Source: Ulota crispa
Lineage: Eukaryota > Streptophyta > Bryopsida > Orthotrichales > Orthotrichaceae
Assembly (NCBI GenBank): GCA_963920765.1
Contig: OY987248.1
Coordinates: forward strand, 8,156,539-8,220,538
Length of the DNA stretch: 64,000 nucleotides
Reading direction: 5' to 3'
The notes under the pieces are model-generated. The model made no database searches. It saw only the letters and a program-made list of their open reading frames with translations, and was not told where the DNA came from. The position numbers and the translations under genes are program-made. Positions 11,130-22,058 of this stretch are shown in pieces (positions within the stretch are counted from its first letter, which is position 1; each line of letters starts with the position of its first letter).

Positions 11130-12204
11130 TAATATTCATATGGGATTTTGTCTATTTGCCATGGCATTTCCAATAGTTCTCATAGCGTCTCCTAAGCTGA
11201 AAAGAGCATCTACATATCTCTTTCCAATCTCTGCAACACTAGCCATTCTGGATTGCTAAAGTTCCATTATATTTTGATGTTGAAGTTTCTCTTACTGTAG
11301 CCCATGTTTTTCCGTTTCCATAATTTCTTTGTGCCGTAGATCATCACAATCTTGTCCACTAGTCATAGCTTGTGTGACTCAACCCTAGTTTTATGCATTG
11401 AAACTAGTGCACCATCTGTTGCTTTCAATGACAAGCTCCTCTTCTTAGTAGAATAATCAACTGACAATTCACCAACATCTGTAAAACATATGCATACATT
11501 TAGTACATTGTACTTTAAAATAATACACAACACCCAATAATGCAATTGTTTTAGTAATAAAATAATTTATAAAAATGTAGTCAAACATTACATTTAGGTA
11601 TTTGGTACTTGCTAATATTTGGAATATCAATTAAAATAACCACAAAATACAAGAATAAAAATAAACACAAAATACAAGAATAAAAATAAACACCTTTTGA
11701 AATGGTTCCACTATCAATAGGTAAATCTCTAGCATCCACTAATTGTGATGATTTTGGATACCACTCTAGCATGGCAAGGTAAAGAGCTTGGTCCAATGGT
11801 GATCTTGGAAATCTACTGCGTGGTTGGTCTTTCTTCTCTTGAGGACTCATAGCAAAATAGCTTGGCATACCAGAGGGTATTTTCTTCTCATAATCATAAA
11901 CCTTCTTAAAATCTAGAGCTAACTACTCCCATTTATCTTGAGTCTGCTGTGGCTTACGATGCACACTTTTACTCCACAAAGCTTCAGCCATTGTTGTCCA
12001 ACAAACTGGTGCACTAGTCATTTGTGCACGTTGTGTTTTTGTAGGCCCATAAGTATCAAAATCAACCCTTTTTGCTTGTATCAAAGCCAAAGTGTTTGAT
12101 AAGCTCCATTTTCCTTGGTTGTAATCCCTTCCATCTTCTTCTCCTTGGATGTTTCCAAATTCTACCTCATTATCAAGGTTGATTGCCTTTGGGTTCCAGT
12201 TCAC
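11130..12204 (-). pseudogene. Myb/trihelix-like partner protein of Harbinger transposon, broken
   Basis: The first block (12204 to 11923) contains a Myb/trihelix-like segment: GKWSLSNTLALIQAKR, then TTMAEALWSKSVHRKPQQTQ and DKWE. An in-frame TAG at 11923-11925 follows, after which the frame continues as LALDFKKVYDYEKKIPSG and PSYFAMSPQEKK, to about 11700. A putative further exon begins near 11480 (DVGELSVDYSTKKRSLSLK). The final block, ending near 11130 with AEIGKRYVDALFSLGDAMRT, has two more in-frame stops around 11240-11290. Such proteins are known to bind Harbinger ends and import the transposase. Exon limits are approximate. Confidence 0.7.
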
Positions 12205-12977
12205 ATCAACAGGGGTCCTTTGGAGGCCATCTGACGCTGTAAATTATTTATATTAGTTAATAAACAAATAGTTAATGGTTAGCGTGAATCCTAAAAAACC
12301 AAGGACTCACATATAAAAAAAGAGGGTGAAATAGAGTATTTAGAGAACTAGGAGGAAAGTTTGTTTGTTATGGTACCTTGTATGGAATCCAACATATACA
12401 AATAAAAAAGTGGTAGCACCTCCAAGCACTCCATTTGTATTGATTGGCATGCACTTGATCAACAAGGATCCACCCATGATGTTAGACATGACAAAATTCA
12501 GAGTAGGCTCTCACAAATTCAAACTTTAATTTTTTTAATGGTGAATTAAATGCCTCTTCAGGTATAATAGTGGATCTTGAGAAAAGAGCTCATACATAAT
12601 CATAGATGATATGTGTAATTACCAGGTCCAAAGGTAAAAGACCATCCCTGAAAATTGTATATGAATAGATTTTGAGTCTCTTTGCTAAGAAATTTACATC
12701 ATTTTCTTTTGGATTTCCTGGTGCAACCAAAAAAAATCAGAAAGAGTCTCATATTTAGACATTCAAATATCAATCAACCAAGGTACCGTAGAATTACAAA
12801 CTTGTTTGAAAAAGAAATCAACATTCAACTCACTATACATTGTTGAATTAGTTTGCTACTTGGTGTCTTAGAAAAGTGGGTCTACAAGATACAACAATTT
12901 GAAAAAGAAGTATTGTAAAAAATAGAGAAAGTTTTAAAAATATAAATAGTAAATGTAATACTGCCATTCTATACAAG
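12205..12977. other. Intergenic stretch 5' of the Harbinger remnant
   Basis: No gene or terminal repeat recognised. A+T-rich with no repeat partner in the window that I could see. Confidence 0.4.
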
Positions 12978-13495
12978 GGAATTGATATGTGCACACTTAG
13001 GGTGTATGCACATGGGAGGGGGTTAGACTTTTACCATCAACAAATTGAATTTGGAAAATCTGAATTCAGAATTGGATTTAGAGACCTTCATTTAGTTTAG
13101 AACCACAAAGAAGGTTACAATTGAACGAACAATGCCCAATGGAGAAGCTTATATACTTTATGAAACAAGGAACCCCATACTCAATCAATACGGAGCTGTC
13201 AACTACATGTGGAGTGTATCTGGACATTTTGTTGGTCCAAATACACTCCATATATAACTAACAACTCCATATTGATTGAATATGGGGTTAAGGGTAGAAG
13301 TAATATTTTTCTCCCTCAATAAGTTTTTCCATTCAACATTGTTTAATTGTAACCTCCTTTGTAGTTTTAGACTAAATTAAGATCTACAACTCCAAATCTG
13401 AATTCAAAGTTTCCAAATTCAACTTGATGAATGTAAAAATCTAACCCCCCTTTGGTGTGCATATATCAACCCCTAGGTGTGCACATATCAATTCC
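12978..13495. mobile_element. Palindromic MITE of about 520 bp
   Basis: Left end GGAATTGATATGTGCACAC; right end GTGCACATATCAATTCC. Complementarity continues inward (TCTGAATTCA at 13060 against its partner at 13400; AAGGTTACAATTGAA against TTAATTGTAACCTCC) up to a central inner palindrome, around CCATACTCAATCAATACGGAG and its complement at 13226-13270. The ends resemble the Mutator-like element at 48697, but no 9-bp duplication is visible. Confidence 0.75.
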
Positions 13496-14111
13496 TTCAA
13501 CTAAAGCAGTAACATGTATTGAATCAATATACCAAAGAAAAAAGAAATAAAAATGTAAAAGCGTGAGAAACCAGAAATCAAATCCAATTCTAAAAAAATT
13601 CCCTACAAGCAAGGAATATTGAGTTGATTATTGAAAAAGGCTTTGAGAATCTAATCAAGTTTCAATGGATTGGTTTTCATAACAAAAAATGATAGTCTAA
13701 AATTTCAAAAAAACCTTCTTTGAAACTTTGTTTTGGAGGTTAATTTGAATTGCAATAAGACATGCTTTTGAATATGGCAGTTGACATGCTGTAATCAATT
13801 GAAAATTTACCTTGAATGTGACGTGAAGGTACTTAATTACGTTTGAACATTTCATGCAATAAGAATTTACCAATTTTCCACAAAATTGCGTAGTTAGGAA
13901 AGTCAAGTTCTAAGTTTTAGTCATTTGTTAAAAGCCTAAAATTTATGAGTTTAGACTTTGAAGCTTTTTATTGGTTTGAGGCCAAAATCATCTCAAGACA
14001 TCCATTTCTAAAACAGGGTTGAGCTCTTCATCTTTTTTGAGTAAATATAGTGCCAAGATTTCTTGAATGTTTTTCTTCTTGGATTTGTTTTTAAAAGTTG
14101 ACCACTTACAA
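13496..14111. other. A+T-rich intergenic stretch
   Basis: 13590-13680 shares words such as GATTATTGAAAAAGG with 15170-15190, suggesting a further fragment of the 6.8/15.2-kb repeat. No gene seen. Confidence 0.35.
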
Positions 14112-14498
14112 AGGTAGCTGCCTCCATAAGCGTGAGTGTAAGCACTTTAGCATGGTTAGGGTAGTTGAACAAGGGCAAAATTTATATCATTAAATTGGAA
14201 ACAAAGAACAAAAAATATCAATTTTGTCTGGGAAGTTATCCACATAGTCATGTGTGCTTGGGTATTTTTCAAAATGCTAAATCACTGAAATTGTAAGAAC
14301 CATGTGTAAGAGATGCTAAAAACAAGACTTGTTGGTTCTTAAATAGTGAGATGGGTACTCAAAACCATCATACCAATCACCTTAACCATCACTTTGTCGC
14401 CCATAACCATCACTTTGTTCATTCATGAGCATCTGCTTTTTCAATTATGATGTTAGTGATGCCCATGGGGACGGTCACGTTAATGGACACGGCTACCT
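14112..14498. mobile_element. MITE of the AGGTAG-end family
   Basis: Left AGGTAGCTGCCTCCATAAGC; right end GGACACGGCTACCT, the reverse-complement type. The interior matches the copy at 19406-19799 closely (AACCATGTGTAAGAGATGCTAA, TTGTTGGTTCTTAAA, AGTGAGATGGGTACTCAAAA). No coding frame. Other family members by their ends: 19406, 21731, nested 48855. Confidence 0.75.
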
Positions 14499-15204
14499 AA
14501 GGACCCAATGAAAAAACCTCAAACTGAATTCAGTAAATGTTTTTTTTCTGTCCTTGAAAAAATACCTTGTGGAAAGAAGTTGATTAAAAAACCGCAATAT
14601 TGTTCATAAGCCATAACTTAAATTTCAAAGGTGAAAATTTCATACTAAGAAGACAAAAACACATTTTTAAATGTGTTTCTCTATATTTCAGAAGCTGTGA
14701 ACGTCAAATTAGATAAGAACTTCAAATGCTATCTTGGGCAAAGAATTGAAAGAAAATCCTTAAAAAAATCAAACTTGGTACACGCCTTTTCTTTAGTTAA
14801 AAAAACACACATTTTTCGATGCACTTGTGGCTGTGTAGAACATAATCCAAATTTTAGGTTAAGGAGGCAAACTAATACAGATTAGTTGTTGAAGCCACAA
14901 AGTGTCTAAATTTGCTTCAAAACAAAAAACCTTTTGACATGCAATATTTGCTAGAATAACTACAAATACAAAGTTTGACATGCTGTTCATGATGATTATC
15001 AGTAAAAGCAAAACAATACAAAAATCAAAATGACTTGAAATTACTAAAGCATGCCCAATAATTCAAAAACTAATTTAAATAGCATGGTACTAAAGGAACT
15101 AGTTTGCAAACAAATTACCAAATAAAATCCAATACAAAGAAAATTCTCTACATGGAAGTAGGTTTCACTTGATTATTGAAAAAGGGTTGTAAAAATCCAA
15201 ACTA

Positions 15205-15610
15205 AATATGTTAAAGATCACATAGGAAAAGAAAACACAACAAAACAACTTATGGATTGAAAGATTAGAATGTTTGATCATGAGAGTATTAAAACTATGA
15301 AAATGATTTGGTCTTTTGGTCCTGTTTTCACATGCCAAATCTGAAAAATTGGTCACCAACAATATATGAGGTTAAAGAGCATCATTCACATACTTAACTC
15401 CATTCAATCTATGACTTTTCAAAATCTCTTTTACAATTTCTTACAATTACATTTTTGGGTAAATTCTTCTACTAGATCTAAAAAAACATGAGGCTCATTT
15501 CTTAGAGCTCTCAGCACTATGGAAATTCAAGATTGCAGTGGACACCCTTGCACAAATTCTTGAATACAAAATTCATAATCAATCATTTTCAAAATAAAAT
15601 TTCTGATGAT
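15205..15610 (+). repeat. Dispersed repeat, second copy
   Basis: Diverged direct copy of 6755-7150 (GGAAAAGAAAACACAAC, TATGGATTGAAAGATTA, AGAGCTCTCA). The two copies differ by several small insertions, so the duplication is not recent. No inverted ends recognised and no coding frame. Confidence 0.65.
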
Positions 15611-17350
15611 AACACTAGACTTCAAAAAGAAAACTTTAAAAATGTAAACTATTAAAAATAATATTTTAATTAGGTTCTATTGAACTTCTTCGTTAATCAA
15701 ATACACAAGCAAGACTTTACTTTAAGCACATGTGCACATACTCTCATTCTAAAAGTGTTTTTGATTTTTGTTCAATTCAGTCAATTTCAAACTAGTATTT
15801 TTGACATGTGAATTCCACTAACTTGAGGAATGATACAGCCTTAGTTTAGAAAAATGCAAGTGAAATATTTTTTTTGAGTAAAAATTGTAATATTTTGTGA
15901 ATTTTCTGAGGGTGAAATCTTAAAAGTGACAAACTATTCATAGATAGAAATCACCGGCTCTTTATAAGAAATTCATGATCAATCGTTAATGAATATGTAA
16001 CTCATGCATGAGTTGTCTGAGTCTCAATAAAAAAATACACATCGTAAAACAAACTTCCTTGACATACTTTCCTAACAAATGCAAGTTTTAATATTAACAA
16101 TTAATTTTACGTGATATTTATAAAGTTTCAAGGTATCATTAAACAAGCAAGTGATTGCTTATTAACACTTGATTGTAGTTTAAACAACTCCTTAAATGTA
16201 ATCCATTTCTTTTGAAAGTTGAGGTTTAAAAAAATATGTTCTTACTTTGATAAAAGTTGATGTGAACTAAACCATAACTAGATTACAAAATTGGACCTTG
16301 TACATGAATTTTTTAGTTTTCAACCTTAGAGGTTGTCTTACCAACTTATTTTGGAATCTTAGAGAATTGATGGCAAATTTCTTTTCTTTTTTATCTTCAA
16401 AGGGTTGATTTCCCTAATTTAAGAATTGTATGTAGTATACACATAATTGCGTGCTTTATATTTCACCTCATGAATTTGATGAGCATAAATTAGTTCTTCC
16501 TTTAGTCAATGAAATTTGTGGTAAATAATTATGCTTCAATATAAACTTTTGCATAATATTTTCAATACGGTGTTAGCACTATTGAGTCAAGTCTTTTTAC
16601 AAGAGGACAAAGTGATCTTTGTACATTGCAAATTGATGTTGTGCAATAAGAGTAATCATAAACTCAAAGATTCTTGTTGTAGTTGACAATAGCGTACAAT
16701 CCTACATATTTCTTAGACTTAATACGAGGTTCAAAAATCCTAATGGAACTTGTAATATTGTTTCTCAAAGCATTTCTCAAATCTCTCAACCTATTCATTG
16801 AAAGTACCCACAAAAGAGTAAAATTTTCAGATTTCCAACTTGTTGCTTGAAAGTTCTCTCAAAAGGGTCAAATCTTCAAATTTCCTAACTTGTTGCTTGA
16901 AAATACCCTTGAAAGGGTAGAATATAGTTGGTGGAGACTAATCAAAATGTATAATCCCATTTAGACATCAATTAGAAAGAAATCACACAAATTCTTGCAG
17001 CGTGAGTTTTGCTTTCAATGCAAATAAACAAGATTTATTACAAAGAAATACTTGTTGTATAAGTATGTACATAACGTAGATTAAATCTAACTCTTGCTAG
17101 AGGCAATTCCAATCAAAATCAAAAAGAAAGATAAATTTGTTCAAAATGAGAGGAAAGGATTATAACAACAAAGCCCTTGTTTTTCTTATATAATTATAAA
17201 GAAAAAAGGTACATTCAAGCAAAGACCACCACAAGTTGTTGTCAATGTAATATTAAATATCCATGAGCAACACTTTGAAAATTTGATTAACTAGCAAGAC
17301 AAAAGAGATTACTTATAAACAAGAAACAAGATTACTTACAAATCAAAAAT
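15611..17350. other. A+T-rich intergenic stretch
   Basis: At 16790-16925 a ~60-bp unit containing AACTTGTTGCTTGAAA is tandemly repeated about two and a half times. No gene or RNA recognised. Confidence 0.4.
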
Positions 17351-17856
17351 TTGCAACACAAGAGTAATCCTCCAAACGTACACATGAGACTTCAAACCCC
17401 AAGGAGACCTCAAACCCCAAAGACGGACAGTACACGGCGGTGCAAAGAGTCTCACCAATCATTGGCAAAAATGAAATATGAAGAACGAGAGTCTCGAAAC
17501 GACCGATGGGTGGGTGGAACACTACCGATTTGGTACTGACCTAAAGGGACTTGCATGCACTTGGATCGGGATACTCTTTTGTCGTCTTGTGCCTCCGACC
17601 CACGACCGACGAGCATGGAAGGACGCCCGTAGCCTTAGAGGGACAGAGGGAGTAGTCAATATCTACCGACAGTGCGCCACTTGTCACTACGCAGGACGCC
17701 GACACCAAAACCGATACCTCGTGCACTTCCTTCTCGAATCACCGACGCCGAAGTCCTTGGGGTTTGCGCGGGGGATTTGAAAGAGGATCTGATTACCCCC
17801 GCCGAAGGATTGCAACCGAATCGCTGCTGGCGGAGACGCAATTCGGGGAAGAGAGA
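17351..17856 (+). promoter_or_regulatory. Probable promoter/5' region of the small gene at 17857
   Basis: G+C and CpG content rise sharply from about 17390 onward compared with the A+T-rich DNA before it, as expected near a plant transcription start. Overlapping open frames on both strands (17478-17901) are mutually exclusive and have no motif. No TATA box can be assigned with confidence. Confidence 0.35.
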
Positions 17857-19411
17857 ATGGGGAGCGGGACGTGGACGCGAGCGAAGCGCTGGATGAAGCA
17901 CCGACTCTTCTCCGCCTTCTGGCCCGTCGTGCGCTCGCGCCTCTTCGTCAAACTCCGATCGCTGGTGTCGCAGTCGCTCGTCCCCGTCTCGCTTTGCGGC
18001 GCCGGCGCTGGCCTCGGCGTGCTCGCTGCATCTATTGTCGGTGAGCCGCTTCTGTCTCTACACTAGTGTTCGTAGAGATTCTGAGCTTGTCTGGCATTTC
18101 TCATCTTCAATCCGTTTTCCACGAGCATGCACCGGATGTTGCTCACCTTTTGAATATCTGGCCGGTTTTAATCCGAAATCTGAACCGGCTGACTTTCTAT
18201 TGATTGCACTTGCTGCTGATATTGCTTGTGATGAGTCGCTTCTGTCTCTACGCTAGTGTTCGTGCAGATTCTGAGCTTGTCTGGCATTTCTCATCTTCAA
18301 TCGGTTTTTCACAAGCATGCACCGGATGTTACTTACTCCCTCTCTCTCTCAAAACGGAACGTTCAAATGAGACACATTTTTGGTACTACTAAGAAGCTCC
18401 TTTTTGTTGATTTCAAATGTTGAGGAAGCGTTCAATGATCTCGTGAGGGCAAGTTAAGTGATTAGAGAGCATTAATCTCCTAGCAAGCTTGGCCTTGTCC
18501 ATATGAGGTACTATTGTTGCTACTAATCTTTAAATCATCAATAATGAGGAGCTGGCAACATGCACGAATATGATACTTATTGTATGGAATTTGGATGCCC
18601 AAATGGCAACATCAAAGGTGGAAATTTTGCATACATTTGGTGAATGATATATTGATTCTAGAATGCATGTGTCATTAGCACAAAGACTAAAATAATGAGG
18701 AGTTGGTAGCACTCACAAACTATGTACAAATATGGTACTTTTTGCATGGAACTTGGGTGCCTAAACATAGATTTTACATACATTTGGTATACATTTGTTA
18801 GATGGTATATTGATTCTAGTTTTCATGTAACACTAGCACATATACTAAAACACAATTAATCTTTTGCAATTGCAAGGAAGCTTTTGGACGTTTCTAGAGG
18901 TACAGTGGGAGTAACTTTTTGAAAACCTGGCCGGTTTTTATCCAGAATCTGAACCGGCTGACTTTCTATTCAATGCATTTGCTGCTGTGGTTGCTTGTGA
19001 TGAATCGCTTCTGTCTCTACGCTAGGGTTTGTGGAGATTCTGAGCTTGTCCGGCATTCCTCATTTTCAGTCGGTTTTTCACGAGCATGCACCGGATATCG
19101 CTTACCTTTTTGGAAATCTGCCCGGTTTTTATCCGAATTCCGAACCGGCTGACTTTCTATAGATTGCCAGGATCTCCTGATCACTATTGGCTGCTGCTAT
19201 TGCTTGTGATATTTCGAAACGGGCTTATGAAGTGTGGAATTTGTGTGTGTGTGTGTGTTTTGGCGCAGCTTTTCCACTAGGCTACGGAGCGTTGGCGGGG
19301 ACGGCAGCGATGGCGGGCGCGTTGGGGCTGGTGAAACTGCATGCAAGGCTGGTTCCTCCGCAGCAAGCATCCCGATTCGTTGGTGTCTTCCGCTCGCGAA
19401 GGGTAAGGTAG
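17857..19411 (+). CDS. Small hydrophobic protein of unknown function, two exons
   Basis: Exon 1 is 17857-18040 (ATG in AGAGAATGGGG, donor TCG|GTGAGC). Exon 2 is 19269-19411, after a (GT)n-rich tract and acceptor GCGCAG. Phases agree (184 + 143 = 327 nt), giving 108 aa. The N-terminus is rich in Arg/Lys and aromatic residues without acids (RAKRWMKHRLFSAFW, VRSRLFVKLRS), like an organelle-targeting or amphipathic helix. Then comes a Gly/Ala-rich hydrophobic stretch of about 45 residues (GAGAGLGVLAASIVG, then YGALAGTAAMAGALG) that could form two close-packed membrane helices, followed by a basic tail (FRSRRVR). I do not recognise the family. The coding part is much richer in G+C than the intron and flanks. 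The stop codon lies inside a MITE end, so the original C-terminus may have been longer or spliced onward. Confidence 0.6.
18041..19205 (+). repeat. Intronic tandem repeat, about 190-bp unit, three copies
   Basis: The words CGCTTCTGTCTCTACRCTAG, GAGCATGCACCGGAT and CTGAACCGGCTGACTTTCTA recur with a period of about 190 bp. Units begin near 18041, 18231 and 19000; the second is split by the 18336-18911 insertion, and subtracting it restores the spacing. The first unit starts exactly at the splice donor of exon 1 (GTGAGCCGCTT). The later copies read GATGAGTCGCTT and GATGAATCGCTT, where the donor GT is lost. Confidence 0.85.
18336..18911. mobile_element. Stowaway-like element in the intron repeat
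   Basis: Ends CTCCCTCTCTCTCTC and, reverse-complemented, CTCCCACTGTACCTCT, flanked by TA on both sides (18334-18335, 18912-18913). Removing it restores an intact second repeat unit, which proves insertion. The interior carries a direct duplication of about 160 bp starting AATAATGAGGAG (18538 and 18692). No coding frame. Confidence 0.75.
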
Positions 19412-19799
19412 GTGCACCCATAAGCGTGGAAATAAGGGTTTTGAAGTAGGTAAAACAATTGCCTAACTTTGAAAAAAATACTGTAAGTTAGGAAATGGAA
19501 ATCCAAAATATTGGCTTCAATTTCAAGGTTACAACTGTAAGCATTTGTTCACAAAGATTTTTCAAAGTTCAAAATTACTGAAATTGTAATAACCATGTGT
19601 AAGAGATGCTAATCACAAGGTTTGTTGGTTCTTAAAGAGTGAGATGGGTACTCAAAATGTCATGCTAGTCACCCACAACCATCACTTCATCACCCATAAC
19701 CATCACTAGCCACCCACAACTATTTGTTTTTTTATTGATTAGCCATGTCACTGTCACGTGATGGGCATGGGGACGCAACGCTTATGGATGCTGCTACCT
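19406..19799. mobile_element. AGGTAG-family MITE at the end of the small gene
   Basis: Ends AGGTAGGTGCACCCATAAGC and GCTTATGGATGCTGCTACCT (the right end begins one base short of CGCTTATGG), with TA on each side (19404-19405, 19800-19801). The interior matches 14112-14498. Its first six bases, AGGTAG, supply the TAG that ends the 108-aa reading frame. Confidence 0.8.
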
Positions 19800-19801
19800 T
19801 A

Positions 19802-20353
19802 AGCCATTTCACCACCATAATTGGTTTCCTCATAAGTTCTGTTGATGTGTCATTCAGCGATTGGCTCACGGACGAGTAGTCCACAATGGATCCAGAATCA
19901 ATAATCAGCACAATAATCAACCAAGAACAATTTGAAATCAGAAATTGGTTATGAGATGCCAACTAAACAACAATATGACATTTCCAAAGATGAATCTCAT
20001 CCATAAGCGGAGTCTTGTTGATGTGTTACTTAGCAATTGACTTTTACTTATTTATTGAAATTGGTTATGTCTGGTAATCTTTTTCTTAGAACGAGTCATG
20101 AGTGCAAACTGGCTGTTAGCATAACTGGTTTTGCATTGATAACTGATTCTAAGAAAACGATTACCTATTCAATCTCATGGGAATGTGAATCGATTCTCCA
20201 GTTTAGTTTGAATTTGACAAACGAAATTGAGATAACTGGCCCCAAGGCAATTTGGAACGCATATTGATTCCGCTAATAACTGAATTGGATTGTCCATTTA
20301 TTTACTTGGATTTCTATTTGATACCGTTGATTCTGAATTCCACTGATAATAGA
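19802..20353. other. Intergenic stretch
   Basis: Contains inverted words (CTGTTGATGTGTCATTCAGCGATTGG and TTGATGTGTTACTTAGCAATTGAC occur as direct partners at 19839 and 20009), suggesting an old rearranged element. The + frame 20037-20267 shows no family. Confidence 0.3.
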
Positions 20354-20883
20354 ACACTACACTAAATATTGCATTTAGGTTGTCCCACTCTAATTTCTGG
20401 ACATTATACGGTGCATGACACTTATAGCCAATAACCCCCAAATTTAAACAAAAAGTCATCACAAATTTGTAACCACCATGATGAAGCCTAGGTTTTATTC
20501 TTTTTACTAGTGGAATCATTTTTGAGTTAATGGGTATATGTGTTGTACTTTAGTATTTCTTGTTGTGGTAATAGTTGTTGGTTATAAGGGTCATGCACTA
20601 TACATGACATAAGTACTTACTAATACTATAATAAAATTCATCAATAATTATTGCAATAAAAAAATTTCAAAGGGCTTGGTAACAATAACAAATATGTAAA
20701 AAAACAAATAATTGACAATTAGGCTATAAACCATGTGAAATCCTAGTATTTAAAGAGTTGCACGCACCTCCAAATGGCGAAGCAATGAATCATGAGGTAA
20801 CTTTCTAGGATAAATAACCTATTGATAATGGAAGGCAACCTAATTCTTAAGGCAACCTAAATGCAATATTTCGTGTGTAGTTG
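20354..20883. mobile_element. MITE with CTACAC...AAATATTGCATTTAGGTTG ends
   Basis: Left CACTACACTAAATATTGC followed by ATTTAGGTTG; right, reverse-complemented, CTACACACGAAATATTGC followed by ATTTAGGTTG. About 530 bp. Target duplication unclear. No coding frame. Confidence 0.65.
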
Positions 20884-21730
20884 TCTGAACTGCATGGGGG
20901 CGGCAATCCTCGCTCCTTCTGAATGGATTGTCCATTCCTAACTTATTATGTCTTAGAACTAAATAATTATGCTAACCCTTGAGGACCAAACCTGTTGTTA
21001 ACTCTTAAATCAAATTTTATTGACGCCTCGAAGATTAAACTTGTTAACCCTTCAGACCAACTGAGTTTAGTCTTGAAACCCTCATTGACTTAAGCGTTTG
21101 GAACCAACAGTACTGTATTAAAACCCTGTAATCCTCATGCCCAAACATGTTCCATTTGGGACCATAGTACTATAGACTTCCAAAAACTTGAAGATATCTA
21201 CAAAGAGCAGTAAAGTAAGAGTATTTAATTAATGATTTCAAACAAGAAAAGTATTGGACTACATCCCATTGAGAAAATCCATAGAGGTGTTTTTTGCACT
21301 CACCAATAATTATCATCAAGCAATTCAAACTTCAAAGTGACTACTCCAGTTGGTTTTGGATTGAAACGATTTTCAGTAGATTTCTTTTCTTTTAAATTTA
21401 TGATATAAAGTTCTACTTGTGGTGATTTTTTGTGATTCTTTATTGTACGTGGTACTATGGAAGTTGTTTTTCAACAAGTTGTTTTTTAATTGAAATAGCT
21501 ACAACAGAAAACCCGTGACTTTGAACTTGGTAGAGGAATAGGCTTACCCCAACTTTTGTTGTAATAGCAATAACTGAACAATCTGTGACATACTTTAATT
21601 TTAATTTTTAGACTTGATCTTAAGTCTGACAGCTGGTGCTGGGCTTGGCAGGAAACATCTTCGGAAAGATTAATGTTCACAGAAACTACAGTCCGCGGCG
21701 AAGGTAGAATTTTCAGACGATGAACGACTA
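20884..21730. other. Intergenic stretch
   Basis: Several TTAACCC/GAGG-type end fragments (20974-21070) hint at an old TTAACCC-family element without clear limits. No gene. Confidence 0.3.
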
Positions 21731-21858
21731 AGGTAGGAGGTCCATAAACCGACCATTTAAGCCTACTTAATTTATCAATGACGGTAATAGATATCTGAAA
21801 AAACATGTTATTCTAAGGAACGCATATAGAACATGGTCTTTTCTAGAGCCTCCTACCT
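21731..21858. mobile_element. Short AGGTAG-end MITE
   Basis: 128 bp with ends AGGTAGGAGG and CCTCCTACCT, TA on both sides. The sub-end CATAAACCGACCAT is shared with 5433-5758. Confidence 0.7.
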
Positions 21859-21978
21859 TATTCTTGTTCTTGTTTTAAGAGTTTAAGTTGGAACCGATTA
21901 AACCGTATGTAGAGTACCTCTCTATAATTTACGTTTAAATTTTTGAATTAGAATTGGGAGTGAAAGTAAATTGGCACT

Positions 21979-22058
21979 TTAACCCCTCAACGCTCTTGCA
22001 GCAAAAGAGTTGCCCTTTTTTAGTGTATTCTGAGATACCCGGGGCTTTGAGGGGTTAA
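21979..22058. mobile_element. 80-bp TTAACCCC-end foldback element
   Basis: Begins TTAACCCCTCAACGCTC and ends GGGGCTTTGAGGGGTTAA. It would form a short hairpin. It is the smallest of the TTAACCC group seen at 24129, 36909, 37531 and 56235. Confidence 0.6.

Larger units (their letters stand above)
9508..12204 (-). mobile_element. Decayed two-gene PIF/Harbinger transposon (coding core)
   Basis: Two reading frames in the same orientation, Myb-like first and transposase second, reproduce the known organisation of PIF/Harbinger transposons. Both frames are interrupted, so it should not move on its own. Terminal repeats were not found, so these limits mark only the coding part. It is the only recognisable transposase source in the window for the TTA-flanked MITEs at 4.5-6.3, 53.1 and 58.6 kb, but a direct relation is not shown. 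Confidence 0.75.
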
